DNA of 64,000 nt. It comes from Agarophyton chilense. Lineage: Eukaryota; Rhodophyta; Florideophyceae; Gracilariales; Gracilariaceae. Positions 55,448-64,000 of the stretch are shown in pieces; within the stretch, counting starts at the first letter, position 1; each line of letters starts with the position of its first letter. Below the pieces are notes generated by a model, which made no database searches, was not told the DNA's origin, and worked only from the letters and a program-made list of their open reading frames with translations. The translations under genes were made by a program, and so were the position numbers. Location of the stretch: the NCBI GenBank assembly GCA_030374765.1, contig JARGXX010000010.1, positions 124,001-188,000 of the forward strand, in the 5' to 3' direction.

Positions 55448-55787
55448 TGGAAGCTAACGGGATTGTGAGAGCGCCTCAATGGCGCCAAGGTAAAAAGTAG
55501 AAGATCATCTTGCGTTTTTGTTTTGTGGTCTTCCTTTACACTAATAATATGAGCTATGATAGGTGCCTATTGGGGCTGTGCGATCGGACATGAACTGGGC
55601 GCTTGTAAAAAGATATCTCACATGATTCTTCCTCCCCAAACCTGTAATATGTGGTGGAAGGTGAGTGAGAAATGAAAAAGGTGCAACAATTGTTGTCTTT
55701 CGACTCGCCCAGTCTATTGGGCCAAAAGTCAACGAGGAGATGAGTCTTAGACGTGTCCCAGATTAACGCCTGTTCCAATTTCAGGAG
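55448..55787. other. Upstream region of the glycosyltransferase-like gene
   Basis: No gene or clear promoter motif recognised; short minus-strand open stretches lack family signatures. Confidence 0.35.
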
Positions 55788-56236
55788 CAGGGGTGTGAAC
55801 AATCTGATGGGGATTGGATTGCTCGGCTTCAATGCAATCCTGCAATTAATTGCTGGACATATTCCCGTCCCCCATCGGATTGCAATCCCTTTCTTAAACG
55901 TGCAATCCCGATTGCAGTCTTTAACCTCACCGCAATCTCAACCTCCACTTACTCGAGCTAGTTCTCCCGTATTTCTTATAACCTTTACCTTTTCATTTCA
56001 AAATTTTGACAGCATTCTAGTAGGCCAACCTCTTCTTTCTGCTTTGAAACCCAAAAGCATATTTAAAGAGCACTACATCCCAAAGTATATGATTAAAACT
56101 GATGGGTTGCCTTCTTGCGATCTGATAGGAGACTGCTCGGAGATCAGATTGCACTCTCTAACAATACGAAAATCTCCAATTGCAATCCTTGTGATGGGCA
56201 TCAGATTGCAATTCCATCAATTGCAACACACCCCTG
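55788..56236. mobile_element. hAT-type MITE, 449 bp
   Basis: It starts CAGGGGTGTG and ends CACACCCCTG, a perfect 10-bp inverted repeat of hAT type. It is flanked on both sides by the 8-bp duplication TTCAGGAG (55780-55787 and 56237-56244); 8 bp is the hAT target length. The interior is non-coding and filled with both orientations of ATTGCAATC/GATTGCAAT-like words, which may be subterminal transposase sites. No transposase is present, so it would depend on an autonomous hAT elsewhere. The perfect duplication suggests a fairly recent insertion. Confidence 0.9.
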
Positions 56237-56244
56237 TTCAGGAG

Positions 56245-56790
56245 GCCATTCACACTCAATCCTCCTTCTGTGTTTGCGTTTAAGTTTCATTTGAATGTTT
56301 CTGTAATCATTAAAGCGATTCGTGCGCTGTTTTGATTCTATAGAGTTCACAACAGTTGTCTTTGACGTAATCAATCTGTGGAGGGTTTAGAAGAGGCAAA
56401 ATTTGGAGCGGCGAAGGATGTGAAGTGTAGAGACGGTTGGAAACGTTGTGAGATTGCTGCGTTTGTTGAAAGGTAAATTGAATCTAATTCCCTTGCCAGC
56501 TGCAAGTTGCAGCATGCAACTTTCCAGGTAAGGGGTCGTCAGTGTCGCAATATAGCACCCATCGCCGAGGCTCGGTTGGAACGGGGCATAGTTCCCGAAC
56601 AGCTTCACGGGGGGGGGGATTGGGGCTGCGTGCTCACCGAAAAAAGAACAGAGCACGTTGGATCTTTCACGTCTTCTGAATTCTGAATTACAGCGACGAT
56701 TGCGGTGCGGGGCTGGGCAAAATGTCATGGTGGTAAGTCAGAGACGTGGGGCAACGGGCGCCGATCAGATCCCCCGCTCCCCCGAAAACG
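56245..56790. other. Unassigned gap downstream of the transporter gene
   Basis: No gene recognised. It holds a run of nine G at about 56610. Confidence 0.35.
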
Positions 56791-58206
56791 CTATCGCTTG
56801 AACAAGCTTGAGGGTAGATAATAAAAGGCATCAATCGACACAACCAGCACGAAATACAGCCCGACAAAGGTGTAGATCAAAGATACGTGCAGTTGTGACA
56901 GAGGGGCTGGAATACCACAGTCTTCATCATTCTTTCGACTTTGGTATAGCATATATAGAATATAGGCACCAGCCTCGATATTAAGCGCTAGAGTTGTAAC
57001 GCCTTCCATGATCTTGAAAACGCCATGAGGATTCGAAAGGGCGGTGGCCAATACAACGGAGAAATAAATGGCGTATCTGGCCCACCGACTGCTGTCGTAA
57101 TCGGTACCTGAATCCGTGCTGTCTTTAACGCTGCCGTCAATATAGTGCTTCATACCCATGGACATTACAAGGAAAGAAACAGTAACGCTGACAGCGATAA
57201 ACAGATTGACGATAAAGGAGATGATGGCATCAAGCTCATCGTGTCGGCATTTCAACACTTTGATGAGTGGTATGGTACTGATCTGGCCATTTTCATAGGC
57301 TTGGTAAAGTGTAGCACATGGAAGTTGCTCTGAAGCGGTGTTATGGACAATGTCAGAGGCTCGAAACGGAGAGGTTTGCGGGACAACAAAAAGAACGGCC
57401 AGGCACCATGAAATGTTGAGCACATAACAAATGGCAATGGCTACGATGGTTGCATTACGATATGCGGTAATGAAGTGGGAGTCGACCGTATCGTTGACGT
57501 TGGACGGCAATGAATCTACACACTTCTGGAAAGTGACAGGCATGAGGTTGACGACGCCACTGAGAGCGATGGTACCCATGAGAAGGGGATCGACGAGTTG
57601 TGAGAGTTTCCAAGAGTCAGTAACTGGCTGGCGTATGGAAAGCCCTCTGGCCAACGTGAGGGAGACTAGAGCTGTGAGAAGGGTGGCCTTGCCAATTATA
57701 GCAAAGGTAAGGGATGGTAGCAGTGCGTGGTACGCAAGAATTATGAGCAGGGCTGATGTGACGACGAATACTATCTGGAGCAGCTGGATGGGCAGTTTGG
57801 CTAGCGCAGGAATAAGGGCGACGTAAGCCTGCGGGCCGGCAATGGCATAGGCGGACAGGATGAATAGAAAGTGTACAAGAACAACGAGGGCGAAGAAGTG
57901 GCGCGGCACGGCGTGGGGGATAAAGCAAGCGGCCAGCGAGTGCAAAGAGGGGGGCTGACACGAGCGCGCGGGTTGGGGGACAGGCTCATAGCCAGAGGGG
58001 CGCGGGGCGAAATACGCGCGCTGCAGAATGTCGGTGGTGGCGGCGACGACGCCAAGCTGGGCGATGAGATTACAGGTGAAGAGGAGAAGAAAGGGACGAA
58101 GACCGGAGGCGTGCAGCGAAACGGGCAGGCCAAGGATGCCGGTGCCGAGCACGGTGGCGACAGACACGGCAGTGGTCTGAACGAGAGCGCTGAGCGGAGG
58201 GCGCAT
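56791..58206 (-). CDS. AAAP-type amino-acid transporter
   Basis: 471 residues from ATG 58206. The frame is open upstream to 58620, but that part is Arg/His/Ala-rich and unlike a transporter. The first membrane segment carries TVLGTGILGLPVSLHASG, the G-x-GILGLP substrate-helix motif of the amino acid/auxin permease (AAAP, SLC32/36/38) family. About eleven hydrophobic segments follow, e.g. FFALVVLVHFLFILSAYAIA, LLQIVFVVTSALLIILAYHA, ATIVAIAICYVLNISWCLAV, FIVNLFIAVSVTVSFLVMSM, ending with YTFVGLYFVLVVSIDAFYYL. The probable role is proton- or sodium-coupled movement of neutral amino acids across the plasma or vacuolar membrane; the substrate cannot be read. It is divergent from the RNA-binding protein gene, sharing a 939-bp GC-rich upstream region with a 10-bp tandem repeat. 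Confidence 0.75.
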   Translation of the reverse strand: MRPPLSALVQTTAVSVATVLGTGILGLPVSLHASGLRPFLLLFTCNLIAQLGVVAATTDILQRAYFAPRPSGYEPVPQPARSCQPPSLHSLAACFIPHAVPRHFFALVVLVHFLFILSAYAIAGPQAYVALIPALAKLPIQLLQIVFVVTSALLIILAYHALLPSLTFAIIGKATLLTALVSLTLARGLSIRQPVTDSWKLSQLVDPLLMGTIALSGVVNLMPVTFQKCVDSLPSNVNDTVDSHFITAYRNATIVAIAICYVLNISWCLAVLFVVPQTSPFRASDIVHNTASEQLPCATLYQAYENGQISTIPLIKVLKCRHDELDAIISFIVNLFIAVSVTVSFLVMSMGMKHYIDGSVKDSTDSGTDYDSSRWARYAIYFSVVLATALSNPHGVFKIMEGVTTLALNIEAGAYILYMLYQSRKNDEDCGIPAPLSQLHVSLIYTFVGLYFVLVVSIDAFYYLPSSLFKR

Positions 58207-58738
58207 GGCTCGGCAGCTGCGGATGGGCAATGGAGACAGTACGTGGCGGGCGGCGTGGGAGCTGTTGTGTGCGCCCTCGTCGCGTGGCGAAGAGTGCCGT
58301 TGAAAGGTACGAATGTAGTTTTGATATCCGCGATCGGCAGGTGAGCGTGAGTAGGCGCGGCGCACGATAGAGCTGTGTGCGATCGCAGAGCGCAGCACAC
58401 GCAAGCGTGGATTACGTGTACGATTTGTATGTTGTGTGCTACGTGTACACTGTGTACAATGTTGTATGGTTGTGTAGGCATCAGGCGCGTGGCAGGCGCG
58501 CGCGTGGCACGTGTGAGCGAAAAAGCTTCGTATTGCTCGCTGTAATGCGCGAGGCAGTCGCGCTGTCGGTAGAGCGCACGTGACACAGTGCCAGTATGGC
58601 ACGCGCCACGCGCAGCGCACGCGCGCAGGTCAAAACAACAAACTGAAACGCGTGCTGCGGGAGATGCAAGACGCGTCGCGCGTGGCGGAGGTAGGCGCAA
58701 CGGTGGCGCGCCAAGCGCAGCCGAGTCCAACCGACAGA

Positions 58739-58800
58739 ACCGAAACGAACCGAAGCGAACCGAAGCGAACCGAAGCGAACCGAAGCGAACCGAAGCGGAC
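58739..58800 (+). repeat. 10-bp tandem repeat in a divergent promoter region
   Basis: About five to six copies of CGAAGCGAAC-type units, between the transporter and RNA-binding protein genes. A minisatellite; any regulatory role is unknown. Confidence 0.9.
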
Positions 58801-59145
58801 CGACAGGGACAGGGCGCGGCAAATGGCGCCGCGACGTCGCGCCGCCGTCAACGCCGCCTACTGCGACGCTTCGCGTTGCGCGCGCGCCGACGCTTCAAGC
58901 TGCGCCCCACCGCCGTGACTCATCCGCGCGCTGCGCTTCAAGCTGCACCGCACACGGCGGCTTCGCTGACTGTCTCCGCAGCTACCGCCGCCGCCGCCGC
59001 CACCCCCTCCGTCACCGTCGCCGCCGCTGCTGTTGCCCACAGCCGCCGCCCGTCATCGCGTGCTTTAAAAGCGCCACCGCGCTCTCTCCGAACTCTCTTC
59101 TCCACCCTTGACGCTACTACAGTCGCCTACGTCTTCCGTGCCGTC

Positions 59146-62100
59146 ATGCAGCAACCAAACCGCCCCGCCCGCGCAGGTCGCTCTGCTCGCGCCCACTCCA
59201 AGCACCACTCCGCCCCGTCTGCCGATTCTGCCGCCGTCAACGCTTCAGATTCTCACACAGCTTCGGAACTCGCCCCGAACGACGTCCCACACACTTCAGC
59301 ACGCCACCCACTGCCCCCCGCGACTCTTCGATCTCGTCGACCCGTAAGTTTCTAACTAACCTCCCTATGTCCCGCAATCCATCCTTCCGCCCATGTCGTT
59401 TTGACTCTGACACACTCTCGTTTCCCCCACCTAGTACCCCCGTCACCGCAAATCGAAGAATCGCTCCGAGCATCAGCCTCACCTTGCTCCAACCCCTGCT
59501 GCCACCAGTGCTTCTGAGCAACCTCCGTGCAACACACTTACCGTGCATTCCAACCCCGTTGCTCATCAGCATCTCCAGCCCACTTCGTCTGCTCACCCAT
59601 CCTCCGCCCCTCTCATCACCACCGTTGAGAACTCTGTGCTCATTTCTCAGCCGTCCCAAATATCGCCACCCGATGCCACCAACCCATCTATTTCACAAAT
59701 CGCTTCCGAACTACAGAGTGTAAGTCTTTCGTCACCATCAGCAGTGCCACCGCCGCAACAACAGCCGCAGCAGCAGCCGCCGCCGCCGCCGATGCAACAA
59801 CAGCAGCTGCAACAACAGCAGCTGCAACAACAGCAACTGCAACAACAGCAACTGCAACAGCAGCAACTGCAACAGCAGCAACTGCAACAGCAGCAACTGC
59901 AACAGCAGCAACTGCAACAGCAGCAACTGCAACAGCAGCAACTGCAACAGCAGCAGCTGCAACAGCAGCAGCTGCAACAGCAGCAGCTGCCACAACAGCT
60001 GCCACAACAGCTGCCGCAACAACAGCAACAATCGCAATTACTGCCTAAGCCGGAGGCATCATCAACTCACACCTTGCTCCCAACCAAGCCTTGCACTCCA
60101 TCCCATCAGCATTCACCGCCGAGGGCTTCTGCCCACCAGTCTCCTGTTTCATCCGCCGCCCAACCCTCACAGCAAGCCGCTCGTTCGAGCGCGATCCAAA
60201 CATCACAGCCGGAGCAGCAGAAGGTCGCCCATCAGCCTTCGATACGTGATCTGGCTCAGCAAGTTGTGAAACCAGGCATGGAAACAAAGACCCATTGCCA
60301 TCAGGTTTCTCTTCCAATGCAGACCCCGAACACCATCGCTCTTCAGCACATTTCATTTCCACAACCAGCTTTACCGCCTCAGCGACAACTCCGCCAAGGT
60401 GCTGGCGAATCACCACCCCTGCCGATTGTCTCACCTACTTCTCAGCCGATCGCGACGGGGGTTCACGTACACACCGGTCCGGCAGTAGTCCAATCACCAT
60501 TTTGTCCAGCACCAGGAGAGGCGCTTTTGAAACCGGACACGAATGCGGTCACAGTGACCTCGCACACCATACCCAACCAAGGACAATCACTGCAGTTAGC
60601 GATTCCGTCACGGGTTGAACGATCTGCGTCTTCAAATAATTCCCAACAATCGTTTGTCTTTACTAGGGCGGTGAATGTGAGTTCCTCCACTGTCCCTTAT
60701 CAACTCGTATCTCCTTCCCCAAATCCACAGTGCCAGCATTTGATATCTGGTGGTGCTTCACAAGGTCGAAAGGGAAGGCTGAAGGGAGACGTGCCCGTGG
60801 TGGCTGAGATCTCATCTGGAAGTCCTGTTGGGCATACTGCAGCAGGCTCTTCTTGTTCAAAAGAGAAGAACTGTCCCGCGAAAGAAAGTGACCCGCGAGA
60901 GGAAGATAAGATTGCTGAGCTTGTGTCACGAATCAAAGCATCTATTGACGGGCCGCGTGTCCGTCCGCTAATCTGCCAGGACATCACTAGCAGTAATGCA
61001 GACACGCTGAGGATTTCAAGGTTGCCTCGTGGGGTCACCTACGATAGGCTGTACAGTATGGTCGAGCCATTTGGTGAAGTCGAAGAGCTTGCGTGGAGCG
61101 CGACGGATCCATATGTTTGCGAGGTTACATATCGTGATCCTGCAGCTGCTCATGAAGCGAAGCATTTCTTGGGAGATGCATTGGTTGGCAGTGATACTGA
61201 ACCTCCGTTGAAAGCCGAACTTCACTCAAGGGACCCAGGAGCCCAACTGTTTGTCGGCGATCTTACGCCCGATGTCACTGAAGAGATGCTGGAGGATACG
61301 TTCTCCAAGCTGGTCGGAGAGCCGGTTACAGCACTATTGAAGCGTGATCCCGACAGCTTTTCGCCGATCGGGTACGGCTTTCTAAGCTTTCGCAGTGAGT
61401 CATCAGCAAATTTTGCTCTTGTTGCTGGCCATCGAGCCAAAATTGGGAATGCATGCGTGCGAGTCGGAAGAGCGGAACGAAATACATATCTGTATGTATC
61501 TGATTTATCCCCTAATGTTTCTATGTCGGAACTAAAGGATTTGTTCGGAAGATTTGGAAGCCTCGTTGATGAGGATACCGTGATCATTCGCCGGTCATAT
61601 GCCTTCGTCAGATACAAGAACCGAAATGCTGCAGAGAAAGCAAAGCGGACGTTGGATAAAACCGACTTGAAGGGGCGGCTCTCTGTCCGCTACGCCGAAG
61701 CGGAACCTCTGAAGGCATGCGTTGCTGTCCAATTTCATAGCTCTGTGCCTCGACCTCCGAATTCTCTACGAGACCTGCTGACGGCCACTTTTTCGAAACA
61801 TGGGAACTGCTCCGTGGAGATACCTCGTCTATCCAATGGCATGTGGCGGAAAGTTGCGTTTGTCACTTTCCATGGAGATCCGATGGCCGCCAACTTGGCT
61901 GCCTTAGAGGCCGTTCAATCAATCCGTTTCGTGTCCTCCCTTCCGGTATGTTGTCAGTTCGCCAGAGAACTAATCCCAAGGTTACCGTCCAAAGGGCTTG
62001 CAGTAGACCGACTTGCTGAAGCGCATGTGACGAAGTCAAACTTAACCGTGCCTTCCGAAAGGGTGACTGCCAAACTTTTCCATTCGAAGAAAAACAGCTC

Positions 62101-62440
62101 GCGTCGCTCGGATCACATTGCCAGTGCATCGAAAGGGATCTCAAGGGGCGGGCAGATTAATCTTGAGAATCTCGGAAACGAATTTCTGAACGACAAGCAA
62201 GGAAGAGGCCCGAACTTTGTACCTATCTACGTGCCCATTACAGCCCTTCAACATCCGACCTCTCAGATACCACCTGGGTCAATTATCGGAGCTGATAGTA
62301 CATCAAATCCTTATCAATGGCCTGGTCGACTTCTTGTTCCGGGGGGCGCATCAGGAGAACCCATGGGTCACCCTTCACCCAACATGAACTCGACGTACAA
62401 CTCTTTTGGTCGAATGCCTGAACCACGCATGAAATGGTGA
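59146..62440 (+). CDS. Polyglutamine RNA-binding protein with four RRM-like domains
   Basis: Two exons: 59146-59343 and 59435-62440, joined in phase 0 over a 91-bp intron (GTAAGT donor, CTAAC branch-like site, CACCTAG acceptor); about 1067 residues. ATG 59146 lies about 80 bp after a TTTAAAA. The 59435 frame has no early ATG of its own, which supports the splice. Residues about 188-254 are Gln-rich (LQQQ repeats) and the next 330 are Ser/Pro/Gln-rich and disordered. RRM1 about 590-665 (TLRISRLPRGVTYDRLYSMV), RRM2 about 669-748 (AQLFVGDLTPDVTEEMLEDT; GYGFLSF), RRM3 about 751-827 (TYLYVSDLSPNVSMSELKDL; YAFVRYK), and a weaker fourth about 827-910. The layout recalls Nam8/TIA-1/PABP-like regulators of splicing or mRNA fate. 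Intact apart from the uncertain first exon. Confidence 0.75.
59344..59434 (+). other. Intron of the RNA-binding protein gene
   Basis: 91 bp, GTAAGTTT at the 5' end, a CTAAC branch-like sequence close to the donor at 59352-59357, and a pyrimidine-rich CCCCCACCTAG end. It restores a continuous frame with an ATG. It is the only intron I can support in the window. Confidence 0.6.
59797..59995 (+). repeat. 15-bp tandem repeat coding for polyglutamine/leucine
   Basis: About a dozen CTGCAACAGCAGCAA-type units inside the RNA-binding protein gene, coding for LQQQQ repeats. The antisense frames (poly-Leu, poly-Ala/Val) are shadows. Confidence 0.9.
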
Positions 62441-63075
62441 TGTAGTCGGCTCTAGATAGGAAAATCTTGGGGGATGAGAATGATAGACTAGATTTACGTG
62501 AGCTACCGCATTAACATTGGTAGTCTCCTGACATCCGTGTAGTTGTCAACAGATTAACCGATAAACTTGGGTCTGCAGTGGACACTTTCCTTTCTTCGAT
62601 TTCAAAGCTTTCGCCGTTCTGATTGCTGTAGCTTTGGGGGGGCTGTATCCTAACAGCAAACGTATGAATGCTTGCTTGTTTTCCGACTCCACAAAAGCCT
62701 TCTCAATGTATTTACAGTTATGCGAACACAGTGGATTGAAAAGACAAGTGAATCGGAAAACTGTTATACAATGGGTTCTACCTTGTACAAAGTAAGAAAT
62801 CTCAATACTCTAGAGGAACAGTCAAAAATATCGATTGCAGTCCTTTAAGAAAGTGCTTCTTACTCATATGTCTCGCGGTTTTCCATACCTGGTTTCTAGT
62901 CGGAGATGAAACATTTGAAGATATCTCTCTCTCCTGAAGAAGGCCCAAAACCTTCACCATTTGACGATCTTTTTCTAGAAACTCAGCGCACCCTGCCTTA
63001 CTAGAGTCTATTAGCAATTTTGAACTCGATCTATGATCTTTTCGGTGCTTTTCCCGCAGTATACTTTCTTGCTCG

Positions 63076-63116
<41 letters not shown>

Positions 63117-63834
63117 GGGCATTCTACGTTCTATGAATACGTAGCAAAGAACGTTACTTTTGGAAGAAACGATCTCTCACTAAAAAGGCCAACACTCTAT
63201 CGGGTTACTTGATGATAATAACTTCAAGACCAAGACCTTGACGCTCTTGAAGAGAAGGAAATCAAAACCTTCTCGACAGTGCCCTTTGGACACCGTAACA
63301 CATAGTGGTCTACAGAATTGAGAACACTCGATCTACAATTACATATCAACCGCTTCCCAATCATCACTGATCCAAATGGAGTATGCTGTAGAAGCTTAAG
63401 GGATGCAAAGTGGAAACATTCTTTGTCGCGACCGGAACCAAATTGAATTCTCCGTTTCTTTCTTGCGTTTCTCTGCAAGCTCCTCAGTGTTTCTCGTAGA
63501 CCTCATGGCGCTTAAATTTTTGCTTTACCACGGATTCAACATCGTGAAAATATTATGGATGACTTTTTGATGGAAGAGACCGAACAATTTAGCGCGAGAC
63601 GTCTGTGCTGTACAAGTGTCTGCTAGCTTTTCAACATATTCTATATATATACATATAAAAAAATGTATCTCTCTCTCTTTATGTGAGCACGTACATTAAT
63701 TTCTAGTATCGTGTGAGGCGTGCTAAGGACCCCCAACAAATTGTAGCACTTTCTTCTACACTGTAACCGCCCACTACATATCTATAGCCGTGTTACGCTC
63801 ACTAGGCTGCTATATAAGTTCGTTGAAGAACGCA
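62441..63834. other. Intergenic region, no gene seen
   Basis: An AT-rich stretch between the RNA-binding protein gene and a partial gene at the right edge. It holds a (CT)n tract (63080-63111), an AT-rich TATATATA stretch near 63645 and a TATATAA at about 63811. The 84-residue minus-strand open stretch 63224-63478 has no family signature. Confidence 0.4.
63080..63111 (+). repeat. (CT)16 microsatellite
   Basis: An uninterrupted dinucleotide run. The Arg/Glu repeat in the overlapping minus-strand frame is a by-product. Confidence 0.95.
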
Positions 63835-63999
63835 CTAGGTTTCTAGAGTTGTTCTCAACCGCAGAAACGTTTCGCCACCGACGACTTTGGCCTTCAGCTT
63901 TTCATATATCCCTTCATTCAACCTCAAAGGATCGTCGGTTAAGGGGCACACCACGACAAGGCGCTTCGCATGTACCACGTTTGCCGCCAGAAAACCCGT
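63835..63999 (-). CDS. C-terminus of an unknown gene running off the right edge
   Basis: A minus-strand frame of 54 residues ends at TAG (63835-63837) and is open to the window edge. The sequence is protein-like: VVHAKRLVVVCPLTDDPLRL then NEGIYEKLKAKVVGGETFLR, with a beta-strand, a turn and helices. I do not recognise the family. It is too short to be certain. Confidence 0.45.
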   Translation of the reverse strand, partial: TGFLAANVVHAKRLVVVCPLTDDPLRLNEGIYEKLKAKVVGGETFLRLRTTLET

Positions 64000-64000
64000 T

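Noticed and set aside
57801-58730. A 309-residue Pro/Ser-rich minus-strand protein
   Set aside because: Shadow frame over the N-terminal part of the transporter and its GC-rich upstream region.
58588-59355. A 255-residue Arg/Ala-rich protein
   Set aside because: Starts without ATG support, covers the promoter and a tandem repeat; only its last part (from 59146) makes sense as exon 1 of the RNA-binding protein.
59688-60037. Poly-Ala/Val and poly-Leu proteins on the minus strand
   Set aside because: Shadow frames of the CAG/CTG-rich polyglutamine repeat.

Overview
This window looks like nuclear DNA of a photosynthetic eukaryote, most likely a florideophyte red alga (inference). The host genes are intron-poor: only one credible intron is seen. 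Broken copies of plastid/cyanobacterial-type genes (HflX GTPase, DUF4079 membrane protein) sit beside eukaryotic genes (TUP1, NOP14, NIP7, MZM1/LYRM7, ferlin-like, RRM protein). The left four fifths is packed with mobile elements. I see no bacterial operon, rRNA, true tRNA or CRISPR array.

Layout. 1-1094: the 3' end of a plus-strand Ty3/Gypsy element (family GyA). 2634-3195: a full-length but broken NIP7 copy. An old Copia-like fossil lies in three pieces, 3.6-4.98 kb, 13.72-16.24 kb and 50.2-51.7 kb. It was split by two later insertions: GyA2 (minus strand, 4984-13720) and GyB (plus strand, 16242-50193). GyB has 633/634-bp LTRs and a perfect 5-bp target duplication, CCATC, yet spans 34 kb because about 22.7 kb of foreign DNA sits inside its integrase-to-chromodomain region.

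That inner block (about 22.89-45.63 kb) carries broken copies of TUP1, NOP14, HflX, DUF4079 and a ferlin-like gene, and an apparently whole MZM1/LYRM7 gene. It also has a divergent two-gene Plavaka/CACTA-type transposon module (39.96-45.07 kb) and a palindrome-rich right edge. A third, young LTR element, GyC (28619-36333, target duplication ATACT, LTRs about 99% identical), landed inside it, just upstream of MZM1. My best reading is a giant gene-capturing CACTA/Plavaka-like DNA transposon nested in a retrotransposon. The cargo and nesting are visible; the exact ends are not proven.

The right fifth (52.3-64 kb) is an ordinary gene region. It holds a secreted 399-aa protein of unknown function, a convergent type II membrane glycosyltransferase-like gene, a 449-bp hAT-type MITE with a perfect 8-bp target duplication, an AAAP-type amino-acid transporter, a large polyglutamine/RRM RNA-binding protein with one 5' intron, and the C-terminus of a gene running off the right edge.

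Order of events from nesting: Copia fossil, then GyA2 and GyB, then the gene-carrying block, then GyC. All three Gypsy families share a 16-nt primer-binding site (one mismatch in GyB) placed 3 nt after the 5' LTR. GyA and GyB carry antisense reading frames between pol and the 3' LTR.
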